Below are positions 8,609-18,940 of a stretch of DNA of 64,000 nt, in pieces (positions within the stretch are counted from its first letter, which is position 1; every line of letters begins with the position of its first letter). This stretch comes from Edaphobacter acidisoli. Lineage in GTDB: Bacteria > Acidobacteriota > Terriglobia > Terriglobales > Acidobacteriaceae. The notes beneath the pieces are model-generated. The model did no database searches and was not told the origin of the DNA. It worked only from the letters and a program-made list of their open reading frames with translations. The DNA lies in assembly GCF_014642855.1 (NCBI RefSeq), contig NZ_BMJB01000005.1, forward strand, positions 1-64,000, written 5' to 3'. The translations under genes were made by a program, and so were the position numbers.

Positions 8609-9832
8609 ATGGCCGACGAAAAGCAGATCACTCCGTTGGAGTCTCCGCAGTTGCCGGAAGAAGCGCCTGTGTTGCGAGATAAGCGCACGAGACCGGAAGG
8701 TGCTGTGCCCAGACAGGCCCAGAGTTATATCGTGGCAGGACTCGCGGCCATGGTCCTGTTGGCCGTGATGTTCTCCAAGAACCACGCCCGGTCTGCTGTT
8801 CAAGAGGCTTCGCCTGCACCGCTCGCCGTATCCACGGACACGAACCAGCGGAAGATCGAGGAGTTGGAGCAGGATTTGAGCGCCGACCAGCGCCGAAGCC
8901 AGCAGCAACAACAGACACAGAGCACGGCTTCCGCTGTTCCCAACCCAAACGCCGCCTCTAGCAGTGCGCCTGCTGTTCAAAGTGGCACAGCACTGCCCGT
9001 CGCGCCGTCGGCTGCCGCTACGGAACCGCCACGTGATCCGGTTCGAGATGCGGAGGAGGCGCTGGCCTTCAAGTCTCGGTTTGCCTCGAATCTTGTGTCT
9101 TCGAGTGCTCGTGTATCGCAGGAAACAAACGCAGCAGTTCATGACAATCCCATCCGACCACTGGACTCGGAGCCCGTTGAAAGGACCGATGCCGTTACTG
9201 TGCTGAAACACCCGGCGGAGGTCAATATCAACTCCGCGCACGGCCAACCCTATGTCATCTTCGAGGGCACGACGGTCGATACCGTGTTGGTCAATCGTCT
9301 CGATGGAGAGTTCACCGGACCGGTCAAGGTGATGGTGACCGATCCCGTCTACAGCCAGGACCGTCAACACCTGCTGGTTCCCGAAGGCACTTTCATCCTT
9401 GGTGAAGTACAGAAGGTCACAGGGCTTGGCCAGAAGCGCCTTGCGCTCACCTTTCACCGGCTCATCATGCCCGATGGTTATTCGGTCGATCTCAACCAGT
9501 TCCACGGTCTCGATCAGTCCGGGGCCACCGGACTCAAGGGCAAGGTGAACAACCATTACGCCGAAATCTTCGGCGCATCGATCGCGCTTGGCCTCGTCGC
9601 CGGCGCAGCCGAGGCCACGAACGCCAACCAGGGCTACAACCAATCCGGAAGCGAAGCCTACAGAGCGGGGATCGCTTCAAGTCTCTCGCAATCGAGCGCC
9701 GAGGTGCTCGACCGCTTCGTCAACATCCCGCCAACCATCACGATTCGAGAAGGCCATCGCATCAAGGTCTACATCACCCAGGACCTGCTCTTGCCCGCCT
9801 ACGAGAACCATACCGTGCCGGGCAATATCTGA
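8609..9832 (+). CDS. virB10: VirB10/TrbI core-complex protein
   Basis: 407 residues. A cytoplasmic stretch of about 40 residues is followed by one transmembrane helix (about 41-60), a short coiled coil (QRKIEELEQDL), a Gln/Ala/Ser-rich spacer, and a C-terminal TrbI beta-barrel domain from about residue 200 (FEGTTVDTVLVNRLDGEFTG). VirB10 spans both membranes and senses ATP use by VirB4/VirB11. It lies 6 nt after virB9, the usual order. Confidence 0.92.
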   Translation: MADEKQITPLESPQLPEEAPVLRDKRTRPEGAVPRQAQSYIVAGLAAMVLLAVMFSKNHARSAVQEASPAPLAVSTDTNQRKIEELEQDLSADQRRSQQQQQTQSTASAVPNPNAASSSAPAVQSGTALPVAPSAAATEPPRDPVRDAEEALAFKSRFASNLVSSSARVSQETNAAVHDNPIRPLDSEPVERTDAVTVLKHPAEVNINSAHGQPYVIFEGTTVDTVLVNRLDGEFTGPVKVMVTDPVYSQDRQHLLVPEGTFILGEVQKVTGLGQKRLALTFHRLIMPDGYSVDLNQFHGLDQSGATGLKGKVNNHYAEIFGASIALGLVAGAAEATNANQGYNQSGSEAYRAGIASSLSQSSAEVLDRFVNIPPTITIREGHRIKVYITQDLLLPAYENHTVPGNI

Positions 9833-9863
9833 TTCAGACAAATCCCATCCAGGAGGTTTCACC

Positions 9864-10694
9864 ATGACTCGAAGAAGACTTTGCTTTCTTGCTTTCACCA
9901 TGCTGCTTGCGTTCGCGCCTTTCGCCCATGCCCAGTGGACGGTCTTCGACCCGACGAACTACGCCAATGCCGTCCATGAATTTCACCAGATGCAACAGAC
10001 GTACACGACTGCGCTTGAGACGCGCAACCAGATCATTGCTGCCTACAACCTCGCATATCAGATGTCCCGCGTGCCCGCAAACCTTGCGGCGCGCTACAAG
10101 GCTGACTTTGCCCAGTGGACAAATCTCTCCGCTCCTAACACCTATGGCAATACTTCTGCCTGGATCAACGCCTTGAACATCGGCAGTCCGGCATCTGCGT
10201 CCGCGGCATACACCAAGGCCATCGTTCAAGTACAGCCGTATCCTGCGGGAAGCTACTTTGCGCTTGATTCCGCAACCAAGGCCATGGTCGCCAACCAATA
10301 TGCCAGCTCAGAATTGGCCCAAGGCACAACCACCAATACGCTTTCGACGCTCGGCTCGATCCGTTCGAACTCCGAGGCCTTCTCGCTGAAGCTCGCCAAT
10401 CTCGAATCCGATACCTATTCGACGGATCCCAATGAGCAGACCGAGAGCGCGCTGCTGGCCCGGATCAACGCCGCCACTCTGCTTCAGATCCACTCCCAAC
10501 AAGACACCAATCAACTGCTCGCGGCTTCCATCGAAGAGCAACTCATGGCACAGAAGCAGCAGATCGATGCGCGGAACCGCGCCATCAATCAAGCCATCTA
10601 CTTCGAGCAGAACTTCCCAGCCGTCGCCGGCAACGTCAACGGCGGCGTGAGCGGTTCCATCCACTCCATCTCCTTGAGCCCGTCAGGACACTGA
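9864..10694 (+). CDS. virB5: TrbJ/VirB5-like secreted protein
   Basis: 276 residues from the ATG at 9864, preceded by AGGAGG. A signal peptide ends at AHAQ (about residue 24). The mature part is mostly helical, with the repeated-helix pattern of TrbJ/VirB5 (QMQQTYTTALETRNQII, then EEQLMAQKQQIDARNRAI near the C-terminus). VirB5 homologues sit at the pilus tip or act in the periplasm in entry exclusion and assembly. Its place between virB10 and the polytopic virB6 supports the call. Sequence conservation is low in this family, so it is less certain than its neighbours. Confidence 0.75.
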   Translation: MTRRRLCFLAFTMLLAFAPFAHAQWTVFDPTNYANAVHEFHQMQQTYTTALETRNQIIAAYNLAYQMSRVPANLAARYKADFAQWTNLSAPNTYGNTSAWINALNIGSPASASAAYTKAIVQVQPYPAGSYFALDSATKAMVANQYASSELAQGTTTNTLSTLGSIRSNSEAFSLKLANLESDTYSTDPNEQTESALLARINAATLLQIHSQQDTNQLLAASIEEQLMAQKQQIDARNRAINQAIYFEQNFPAVAGNVNGGVSGSIHSISLSPSGH

Positions 10695-10697
10695 GCC

Positions 10698-11519
10698 ATG
10701 CCCCAGAACCCCTTTACCTATCTCGGCCAGGCCATCAGCCAGTTGCTCACGTCCTATAGTCCCGCGATTGAGGCTACAGGACTCGACATCTTCCGTGGCC
10801 TCGCCGTCATCCTCATCGCATGGTTCGGTGTGAAAGCCGCCCTGTCCGCCTCCGAGGGACACGGCGGTTTTCACTTCGCCAAGTTCGCCGATCTCGTGCT
10901 CGTGATCGCGTTCGGACTGGGGATGCTGACCTATTACTCATCACCCATCCCCGGAATGGGCGTGAGCTTCAGCGACCTGATTACGAAAGAGGCTCTCAGT
11001 CTTTCGAACCAGATCGAGTCCGACCAGACCCAGCAGATCGTCACCGCCGTGACGAACGAGGAAGAGCAGCTCGGCGCACCTCCAGGCAGCTTCAGTATCT
11101 TCGAGGACCTGGTCTTCCTGTTGATTGCCGTGCTTTTGGCCGCGATGGAAGCCGTTGCCTTCGCCGTGATCGCCTACGGTTATGTCGCCTCGGCTGTCTG
11201 CGTGCTGATTGGGCCGATCTTCATCCCCTTCTTTATCGTTCCAAAGCTCGACTGGCTCTTCTGGGGATGGTTCAAGGCCTTCCTCGGCTTCAGCTTCTAT
11301 CAGGTCATTGCCTCGGCCTTCATCTTCGTCTTTGCCAAGGTGCTGACCTCGATGTTCGAGGCGATCGGCAATATCAGCATCTCGAACGCCTTCACCATCC
11401 TGCCCGCCCTCATGATCACGCTGTTCGTCTGCATCTTTGGCCTATTCAAGATTCCTGAACTGACCGCGGCCATCCTCAGCGGACGCACCGGAACCTGGGT
11501 CAACCCCACGGGAGACTGA
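10698..11519 (+). CDS. virB6: TrbL/VirB6 polytopic membrane protein
   Basis: 273 residues with about six hydrophobic segments (near 30-45, 60-77, 135-160, 162-190, 195-225 and 240-260). The order, spacing and the GPIFIPFFIVPKLDWLFWGW block fit TrbL/VirB6, the inner-membrane channel component. It starts 3 nt after virB5 and ends 2 nt before virB8. Somewhat short for TrbL, but the topology is right. Confidence 0.82.
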   Translation: MPQNPFTYLGQAISQLLTSYSPAIEATGLDIFRGLAVILIAWFGVKAALSASEGHGGFHFAKFADLVLVIAFGLGMLTYYSSPIPGMGVSFSDLITKEALSLSNQIESDQTQQIVTAVTNEEEQLGAPPGSFSIFEDLVFLLIAVLLAAMEAVAFAVIAYGYVASAVCVLIGPIFIPFFIVPKLDWLFWGWFKAFLGFSFYQVIASAFIFVFAKVLTSMFEAIGNISISNAFTILPALMITLFVCIFGLFKIPELTAAILSGRTGTWVNPTGD

Positions 11520-11521
11520 CG

Positions 11522-12205
11522 ATGACCAAGCGAAAGCACGAACTTCGAACGACTGATGCGGGGCGCAGATTCCTGGAGCTTTACTCCGAACCGGTCGTCG
11601 CGAACTCTTACCTGAAGGTTGCTCTCCTGGTGCTCTCTGCAGTGACCGTGGTGATGCTTGTGCTGCTCTACCGCGCTCAAACTTCGGCCTTGCATCTGAA
11701 GCCGCTGATTATCTCCGTTGCCGACACCGGCCGCGGGCAGGTCGTCGCCTATACGGATTTCTCGCATATTCCCGTCGAGCGCGTCAGCAAGTACTATCTT
11801 GCCCGCTGGGCCGAGCTCTACTACGGACGCAATCATGCCACGCTCCAGCGTGACTTTGCCGAATCCCTGAGCTTCCTTTCGGATGATCTCCAGGCATCGA
11901 CGATGGCGCGCGTAAACAACGAGAAGACGCTTCAGGCCTTCTTGCTTGATCCCGGCGCTCCGAACGTGGACATCGAGATCAGTGCCGTTGTGCTTGAAGA
12001 CACGCGGCAGTCGCCCTACCGCGCCCGCGTCGAGTTCGAGAAGGTCTTCTACTCGCCCGGAAGTCACGAGGAGCAACGCAGGGAACGCTGGACCGCCAAC
12101 GTCGTCTACGACTTCCGCAGTCAGGTACCGAATGCGATGCTCCTCACTAACCCGCTCGGTCTGGTCATCACCTACATCCACCAGGACCAGGCATTCGAGG
12201 AGTAA
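11522..12205 (+). CDS. virB8: VirB8/TrbF-like inner-membrane protein
   Basis: 227 residues: a short cytoplasmic N-terminus, one transmembrane helix (about 34-52, VALLVLSAVTVVMLVLLY) and a periplasmic NTF2-like domain. This is the layout of VirB8/TrbF, which nucleates the inner-membrane complex. Last gene of the tight secretion block, 365 nt before the next gene. Assignment rests on topology, size and position more than on a single motif. Confidence 0.82.
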   Translation: MTKRKHELRTTDAGRRFLELYSEPVVANSYLKVALLVLSAVTVVMLVLLYRAQTSALHLKPLIISVADTGRGQVVAYTDFSHIPVERVSKYYLARWAELYYGRNHATLQRDFAESLSFLSDDLQASTMARVNNEKTLQAFLLDPGAPNVDIEISAVVLEDTRQSPYRARVEFEKVFYSPGSHEEQRRERWTANVVYDFRSQVPNAMLLTNPLGLVITYIHQDQAFEE

Positions 12206-12570
12206 CGATGTGCCGTCGTTCTCATTGCTTATCTCTCTTGTGCTGCGGCATCCTGCTGTCTCCCATTTCGAGCGTGTGTTTGTTCGGGAGCCATCTCTCC
12301 TGGATTCCCCGTCCTCACCCTCGACCACTCGCTTCGGTATATCTCCCGCGCCCGACGGCAACTTGGCGTTCTGCTTCGTTCCGCCCTTCGGGTCTGGGTT
12401 TCCCAAGAAAAATCTCCCTACGGCTCCGGCCCAAAGAACGGGCGAGATTTTGTCTTCGGAGCCTCCTCAGAAAGACACGCCTGCGGCCTTGGGAGCGGGC
12501 ACCTGCGCGCCGCTTCGCGCATGGGTGTCCCGAGGCCGATCCCGGGGCAAATCCAAATAGGAGAAACATC
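12206..12570. other. Gap between virB8 and ssb with weak hairpins
   Basis: An in-frame extension upstream of ssb runs through this stretch but is Arg/Pro-rich and not protein-like, so I treat the gap as non-coding. It contains AAAATCTC (12409-12416) / GAGATTTT (12444-12451) and GGCTCCG (12422-12428) / CGGAGCC (12457-12463), which could stop transcription after virB8. A promoter for ssb may be here; none is obvious. Confidence 0.5.
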
Positions 12571-12966
12571 ATGGCACTCTACACCAACAAAGTCACGCTG
12601 AAGGGTTATCTCGGCAAGGACGCCGAGAGCTTCAAGACGAAGCAGCAAAAGACCGTCACCGTTCTCTCGCTCGCGACCAGGTCTGGTTACAAGAAGGGCG
12701 ACAACTGGGTGGGCCGCACGGAGTGGCACCGCATCGTTGTTTTCGGCAAATCGGCTGAGTCAGCCAAAGCCCTCCGCAAAGGCGACCACGTTGAAGCCCA
12801 GGGCGAGCTATGCTCGTCCGAGTTCGACTGCATCACCGATGGTGTGACGGTCAAACGTCGCAATTGGGAGATCCACGCCGGCAATGTCCGCAAGGTCACA
12901 CCACCTGCCTCCTCAGCCACCACGTCAACCGGAGGCGATCCGATCCCTGGGGAGAACGCGGCATAA
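12571..12966 (+). CDS. ssb: Single-stranded DNA-binding protein
   Basis: 131 residues from ATG 12571, behind TAGGAG. An OB-fold covers about 5-105 (VTLKGYLGKDAESF, then WHRIVVFGKSAE), followed by a short Ser/Thr/Pro tail. It lacks the acidic DDDIPF-type C-terminus of chromosomal SSBs, ending in PGENAA, so it may not recruit the host replication partners in the usual way. Element-borne SSBs coat the incoming single strand. The stop codon lies in the loop of a perfect hairpin. Confidence 0.9.
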   Translation: MALYTNKVTLKGYLGKDAESFKTKQQKTVTVLSLATRSGYKKGDNWVGRTEWHRIVVFGKSAESAKALRKGDHVEAQGELCSSEFDCITDGVTVKRRNWEIHAGNVRKVTPPASSATTSTGGDPIPGENAA

Positions 12967-12980
12967 GCCGCGTTCTCCCC
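12949..12980. terminator. Perfect 14-bp hairpin enclosing the ssb stop codon
   Basis: GGGGAGAACGCGGC (12949-12962) and GCCGCGTTCTCCCC (12967-12980) are perfect reverse complements with the loop ATAA, which contains the ssb TAA. There is no T-run behind it, so it may be an mRNA 3'-end stabiliser or a pause site more than a classic terminator. Confidence 0.65.
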
Positions 12981-13039
12981 TCCATCTCGGCAGAGAGTGC
13001 TCACCACCTCTCTGTCGCCTTTCAGGAGAGTGACGTCCG

Positions 13040-13336
13040 ATGCTCGCCAACGCATTCTTTGTCGCCACGTTGATCTTCCTCGCGCTCGGTTTCTGGCTGA
13101 TGCACGAGCTACGGTTCCTCGTGCCATGGCGCGCCCTCATTCTGCACAACTACCTCGGTGGCATCCTGCGCTACGCGGCATTGCTCTTCGCCAACATCCT
13201 CGGCCTCGTGATCTGGATTGAGCGCAAGTTCTTCCTCCGCGACACCGGCCGCAAGCTCAAACATCTTGACCAGGAGATACACAGTGGACACTCCGAACTC
13301 TCAAAAGAAATCGCCGCGCAGTTCAAGGAAGAGTGA
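13040..13336 (+). CDS. Small membrane protein with two hydrophobic segments, unknown function
   Basis: 98 residues. Two transmembrane helices (about 3-22 and 38-58) are followed by a charged, helical C-terminus (RKLKHLDQEIHSGHSELSKEI). An AGGAG site stands 9 nt before the ATG. I do not recognise the family. It begins the block between ssb and virD4, and its 3' end overlaps the next gene, so it is probably co-transcribed with the two winged-helix genes. It could be an entry-exclusion or coupling accessory; that is only a guess from position. Confidence 0.65.
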   Translation: MLANAFFVATLIFLALGFWLMHELRFLVPWRALILHNYLGGILRYAALLFANILGLVIWIERKFFLRDTGRKLKHLDQEIHSGHSELSKEIAAQFKEE

Positions 13337-13595
13337 ACAGAGCACGACCGCATTGCGGGAACGGCCACGCCAGCATGACGAAGATCTCGGCGATGAAACC
13401 TATATAGACCGCACCTTCGACCATGTCGCGCGCGTCCGCGCTGCCAGGGAGGCCGCGCAACGCAGGATGGAAGCCTTCGGCGACCCTTCCGAATATGAAG
13501 TCACCATCATCTGCGGGCAACTAAGAATAGAGTCTCCAGCACCGTCGCAGCCAGTTCTCGACTTTCCTGATGAAGAAAAGGGAGCCCGGCGATGA
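13284..13595 (+). CDS. Small basic protein of the element, unknown function
   Basis: 103 residues when started at the GTG at 13284, which has AGGAG 8 nt upstream; the longer frame starts inside the preceding gene without a ribosome site. The N-terminus is Lys/Arg/Ser rich, the middle is helical (FDHVARVRAAREAAQRRM) and the end is acidic. It overlaps its upstream neighbour by about 50 nt and the next gene by ATGA. No family recognised. The codon pattern and the overlaps support that it is real. Confidence 0.6.
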   Translation: MDTPNSQKKSPRSSRKSEQSTTALRERPRQHDEDLGDETYIDRTFDHVARVRAAREAAQRRMEAFGDPSEYEVTIICGQLRIESPAPSQPVLDFPDEEKGARR

Positions 13596-14608
13596 AGCTC
13601 GATCTTCCCCAGGAGCTTCCTCGACGCCGCCCGCTGGACGGAGAACGATCCACTCCCTCCCTTGAACCATCTCCCGTCGAGCGGCGGCGAGACTCTCTTG
13701 CTGCCGCAGAGCGCCACATCATGCCGCAGGTCCCGAGAGACCATCCGCGTCAACAGGAGCGTCCCCTGGAACCTGAACAGCGCAGGATTGCTCCGGACCG
13801 GCGTCCCCGCAGAGAGACTCTGCCGCTCCAAGCCATCGGCCTTTCGCTGCGTGAAGAGGAGCAGAAGGTCGTTGTCGAGGTCGGGCGCTTTCGTGTCATT
13901 CGAACGGACGATCTTGCGGAAACGGTCTACAACAACCGGCGCTCGCGCATGGAACGCGACCTCGCATTCCTGCGCCAGAAGGGATTGATTGAGATCGATA
14001 CCGTCAACGCCCGCCGCGATGGCCGCGGCGGACGAGTTGACCGGATCGAAGTCGTTGTTCTGACCAATGAGGGCCGAACATTGGCCCACATGGTTGGAGG
14101 TCTGCCGCGCGATCAGAGGCTCTACTCCGGACTGGTCAAGCCGCGCGAAGTCGAACACGACACTCAAATCTATCGTGCCTACCGCAAACACGCGGAGCGG
14201 ATTGAGAGCTCTGGCGGCACGAATCTTCGCGTGAAACTCGATTTCGAGCTGAAAGCTGAGATACAGAAAGCGATCCACGCCGAACGCAAAGCTCGCCCGC
14301 AACGCGAGATGAGCGCGATCAAGCAGGAAGTTGCCGAGCGTTTTGATCTTCCCTTTGTGAACGGAACAATCCAGGTTCCCGATGTTCGCATCGAGTTCGA
14401 CCGTGAAGTCAAGCCGGATGATCTCGGCCAGGGTGCGCGCACCGGGCATGAAGACATCGAGGTCCTGACCGCCGCCTATCGGCCCGGCCATCTTCGCGCC
14501 AAGGCACAAGCCGGATTCCATGTGTACGCATCCCACTCCGACCGCGCGACCCTGTCCGCGCGCATCGAGGACGACCATCACCTGATGAAACGCATCCTGG
14601 AGCTATGA
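13592..14608 (+). CDS. Winged-helix DNA-binding protein, possible transfer-initiation factor
   Basis: 338 residues. The first 85 are disordered and Arg/Pro rich. Residues about 92-170 look like a winged helix: RVIRTDDLAETVY, then ERDLAFLRQKGLI, then a beta wing around VVVLTNEGRTL. The rest is charged and helical, with an HDTQIYRAYRKH stretch. The layout recalls replication-relaxation type proteins of mobile elements, but I see no HUH or catalytic Tyr motif and cannot claim relaxase activity. It overlaps both neighbours by 4 nt, so it is translated with the next gene. In an element with VirD4 but no clear relaxase it is the best candidate for origin recognition. Confidence 0.65.
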   Translation: MKLDLPQELPRRRPLDGERSTPSLEPSPVERRRDSLAAAERHIMPQVPRDHPRQQERPLEPEQRRIAPDRRPRRETLPLQAIGLSLREEEQKVVVEVGRFRVIRTDDLAETVYNNRRSRMERDLAFLRQKGLIEIDTVNARRDGRGGRVDRIEVVVLTNEGRTLAHMVGGLPRDQRLYSGLVKPREVEHDTQIYRAYRKHAERIESSGGTNLRVKLDFELKAEIQKAIHAERKARPQREMSAIKQEVAERFDLPFVNGTIQVPDVRIEFDREVKPDDLGQGARTGHEDIEVLTAAYRPGHLRAKAQAGFHVYASHSDRATLSARIEDDHHLMKRILEL

Positions 14609-15444
14609 CGATGGTTGCCGATCCCATCCTCGCGCTTGAAGCGTTGGGCTATACGGAGCGGGAAGCCGCATTTCTTTACCTTGTGGCCGCGCACTGCGGC
14701 TACTTCCTTCGCCGCCAGTTCGATTACTTTATCGACCGCAACAAAGGCTCGATCGCCATGCGCCTTCTGGCCAGGGCGCGTGAGCTCGGGCACATCGAAT
14801 CGATTGATTACCCGCAAGGCTGGCATGTCTATCATGTCTGTTCCCGCACCATCTATCGTCTGCTCGGTGATCCCGAGTCGCAGCTCCGCCGTATCAAGGG
14901 TGATGCTGCGGTCCGCGCACAGCTCATGGCTCTGGACTACATCCTCGAAAACGAAGGTGACCACTTCGTCGCAACCGGTGCCGAAAGGTTGCGCTTCTTC
15001 GGCGAGATCAGGAGGGTCTCTTCGGGGATACTGGAGACCACCCTCGATCCGTTGCTTCTCACCTCTCCTGTCTCGCTGGCGGACAGAACACGCCCTACCC
15101 AGTCGGCAGTTCGGTTTGCCTTCATTGATGAGGGACTGTCCGGTGCGGACAAGTTCCTCCGATATCTGTCCGTTGCTGAACCACTGTTGCGCGCACTCGA
15201 CAACTTCGAGGTCGTCTACGTCGCGTGCTCGGATTTCAATTTCGCTGCCGTAAAGACCGCCTTCTGGGATGTCTTCGCAAACGAATCCTTCCCAAAACCT
15301 GGGCTCTTCAACGATGCGATGCACTCGGATCGTCGGAAACACCACGTTCCGCTTCAAGCGCGTTTTACAACGCTGCTCCTGAACTACATCTATCCCCAAA
15401 TGCAACGCAGTGAGCCTAAGGGTTCCGAGAAGGTTCGTACTTGA
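14605..15444 (+). CDS. Conserved element protein with winged-helix-like N-terminus, unknown function
   Basis: 279 residues. Residues about 8-80 (LEALGYTEREAAFLYLVAAH, then FDYFIDRNKGSIAMRLLARA) resemble a winged-helix or replication-relaxation fold. The C-terminal half (about 150-265) has alternating strands and helices and no catalytic motif I can name. ATGA overlap with the previous gene indicates coupled translation, and the two proteins probably act together, for example at the transfer or replication origin. Function not known. Confidence 0.65.
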   Translation: MTMVADPILALEALGYTEREAAFLYLVAAHCGYFLRRQFDYFIDRNKGSIAMRLLARARELGHIESIDYPQGWHVYHVCSRTIYRLLGDPESQLRRIKGDAAVRAQLMALDYILENEGDHFVATGAERLRFFGEIRRVSSGILETTLDPLLLTSPVSLADRTRPTQSAVRFAFIDEGLSGADKFLRYLSVAEPLLRALDNFEVVYVACSDFNFAAVKTAFWDVFANESFPKPGLFNDAMHSDRRKHHVPLQARFTTLLLNYIYPQMQRSEPKGSEKVRT

Positions 15445-15511
15445 AAGAAAAGGAGAGCCATAAGTCTATGTCTTCCAAGACAAATCGAAGACCAACCAGA
15501 GAGCAGTGGGT

Positions 15512-15591
15512 AAAACGTGGGCGGGAGCGACCCGCCCTGACGGGCTGTCGCTGGAGGCTTATGCCTCGCTCGTCGCTCCCGTCCACGTTTT
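15512..15591. repeat. Large hairpin in the gap before the virD4 unit
   Basis: The arms at 15512-15531 and 15572-15591 match 19 of 20 positions as reverse complements (AAAACGTGGRCGGGAGCGAC, R marking the one difference). A second small stem, GAGGC-TTAT-GCCTC, lies inside. It fills most of the 228-nt gap and resembles the hairpins at 1663-1740 and 4490-4552 in having GC-rich arms at a module border. It may be a regulatory palindrome or origin of transfer component. Confidence 0.6.
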
Positions 15592-15672
15592 GTCAAAGGG
15601 CAGATGCAGTACCGGGACGGTACTGACTGAGTACTGAGACTGTCCGAAAGCACTGACCAAAGGAGAACAGCG

Positions 15673-15978
15673 ATGAGCAAATTGAAGATCGGAAGAGGCG
15701 CAAGCAAAGTCCGGCGCGCACCGCTGAAGGCGACGATCAACGGCACCGTTGCCGACGACCTGGCGCTGATGTGCGAATGGTCGGAGAACGACCTGAGTTA
15801 TCTGGTCAATCTCCTACTCGAATTCGCAATCGCGCAGAGCGAGGACTTCCAGAAGCACAAGGTGGAGTCTGTTGCTATGCTCTCGAAGGATACAAACCTA
15901 GTTACGAAGCCAGCTCGGAGATCCCTGCCGCAGGCGAATGACATCTCCCTTCGGTCCGAGAAGGAGGCTGCAGAATGA
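15673..15978 (+). CDS. Ribbon-helix-helix-like small protein, candidate relaxosome accessory factor
   Basis: 101 residues, start preceded by AAAGGAG. Residues about 16-55 give one strand followed by two helices (APLKATINGTVADDLALMCE, then SENDLSYLVNLLLEFAI), the pattern of MobC/ribbon-helix-helix proteins. The rest is polar. It overlaps virD4 by 4 nt, and accessory relaxosome proteins are commonly encoded next to the coupling protein. The fold is my reading of the sequence, not a confirmed hit. Confidence 0.6.
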   Translation: MSKLKIGRGASKVRRAPLKATINGTVADDLALMCEWSENDLSYLVNLLLEFAIAQSEDFQKHKVESVAMLSKDTNLVTKPARRSLPQANDISLRSEKEAAE

Positions 15979-18007
15979 GCGTAACAGCAAAGCTCCGCAG
16001 CCTGCTACATCCGGTGATCGAGCATCGAACGCTCATTACTTTCGGAGTGAGTGTAGCTTCCGGTATTGTCCTCCAGAGTCTCTATCCGGTTCGCGGTGCC
16101 GATTTTCTGTTGCGCCTCGTCGCACTTGAGTGTCCTCTCATCTTCGAGGGACTCGTTGGGAGTTACAGGCTGTTTCTCTACAGCACTCCGTTCCTTACCT
16201 TCTCCATTCTGTGCTCACTAGCCTATATCCACCTGTACGAACCGCGTCCAGACAAGGACGCAGGGGCGCTGCCTCCTTATCCCGATCCTAAACTTCGTCG
16301 GAGCCTGTTTCTGGTTGCCGGTGAAGTCCATCAGCAGTTGAAGCCGCAACCATCGGCGGCTCCCGCTTGGCTCTCAATCCCGGAGGAAGGACTTTATACG
16401 GGCGTCTGCGTCGTCGGCGCCATCGGATCCGGAAAGACCCAGGCATTCATTCTGCCGGCCATGCGTCAGCTTTTCGCGTATCGTGCCGATGACTCACACC
16501 ACAAACTGTCAGGCATCGTTCTTGAGGTCAAAGGCGACCTCTGCCGTCAGGCGCGGAAGATACTTGCGGACTATGGCCGGGCCGACGATTACATCGAGGT
16601 CTCGCTCACCGGCAACGTCCGTTACAACCCGCTCAACAACGATCTTGACCCTTACGCCCAGGCGTTCAACATCGCCTCGGTCATCACAGCCATCTGGGGC
16701 AAGGGCAAGGAACCGTTCTGGCAGCAGTCCTATACCGACCTTGTGCGCTACGTGATCATGCTTCACCATGTCCGCGACGGCTACGTGACCATGCTGGATA
16801 TTTCCCGTACCGTCATCAGCTCGGGATCACTCGAAGAGATGCTGATCGTCACGGGACGGCGCTTCACTGCACGCTCTTTCGTAAGCGTGAAACACGATGA
16901 CTATTCTGCATACGAGTCAATCCTGTCACCACATGGTTTTGTCTGGGACCAGGCGCTTGGCCAACACGTCGCTCGCTGGACCGTAGAACTGGAAACCACG
17001 ATCCTCCAGAAAACTGCAATTACGGCATCTATATATAGACATAAGCTAGACGATACTGCCCTGTGGGAGCGCTGGAAGAGCGTTCACTACTGGTACTGGG
17101 AGCACTGGAAATATTTTCGTTCCGAGGTCAAGACCTCCATCATTCAGGGGATTGCCGTCTTCCTCTCCCTGTTCGAGACCGATCCTCAGGTGCGCCGTGT
17201 CTTCTGCCCGCCCAAAGAACTCTACGACGAGAGGCCTTGCGCCTCTGATCCTGACGGTGCTGTGCTCCCTTCGTTCGATGAACTGATCGAGTTGGGCAAA
17301 GTAGTCGGACTCAACTTCCCTGCAGCGCTCAATCCGGCACTCGCCAGGATCATCGGCACCCTAATGAAGGTGGACTATCAGCGGGCCGTCCTGTTACGCA
17401 TCCCACGGATCGAGGATGAGTCGGAGCGACACCTTCGGCCTACCGTCTTCCTGTGTGATGAATATCAGAACTTTGCCACCGTCGGCGGTGATACCCCAAC
17501 TGGTGACGAGCGATTCCTGTCTCTATCCCGTCAACCGAAGTGCATCCCCATCGTCGCGACGCAAAGCATTTCCTCGCTCAAGGAGGCTCTGCCTAATGAA
17601 GGCGTCAAGACGCTGCTCCAGGCTTTCCGCACGAAGATATTCCTCTCCACCTCGGACCCGGACACGGCGCGCTATGCGTCGGAGTTGTGCGGCAAGATAG
17701 ACAAGACCCGCATCAGTTACACGGTCTCAGAATCCAGTTCCAATGCTAACGTCGGATGGCTGAGTGGGCGCACTTTATCGAGCCGCGGCTCCGTCTCCGC
17801 CTCCAAGCAGTACCAGAAGCATAAGGAACCGCTCTTCGATGAGAACGCCTTCTTTGAACTGAAGAATGCCCAGTCCATCGCCGTCGCCTTCGACGGAATT
17901 ACGCCTTTGGCCCCAACCTACTGTTACCTCAAACCGGACTTCCTGCCCGTCACCATGACCTGGTTCGAGCAGGAACGGATCGCATTCGACCCCAAAAGGA
18001 TGCGCGA

Positions 18008-18011
<4 letters not shown>
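15975..18011 (+). CDS. virD4: VirD4/TraG-type coupling protein
   Basis: 678 residues. Two N-terminal transmembrane helices (about 19-36 and 66-87) anchor a large cytosolic ATPase with Walker A GAIGSGKT near 148-155 and Walker B FLCDEYQNF near 491-499, then ATQS. Type IV coupling proteins dock the relaxosome on the secretion channel and pump DNA. The start overlaps the small upstream gene and the end overlaps virB11, both by 4 nt. All expected motifs are present. Confidence 0.94.

Positions 18012-18940
<929 letters not shown>

Noticed and set aside
8576..9643. 355-codon minus-strand frame opposite virB10
   Set aside because: Mirror of the real gene's codon bias; virB10 has clear domain structure and operon overlaps.
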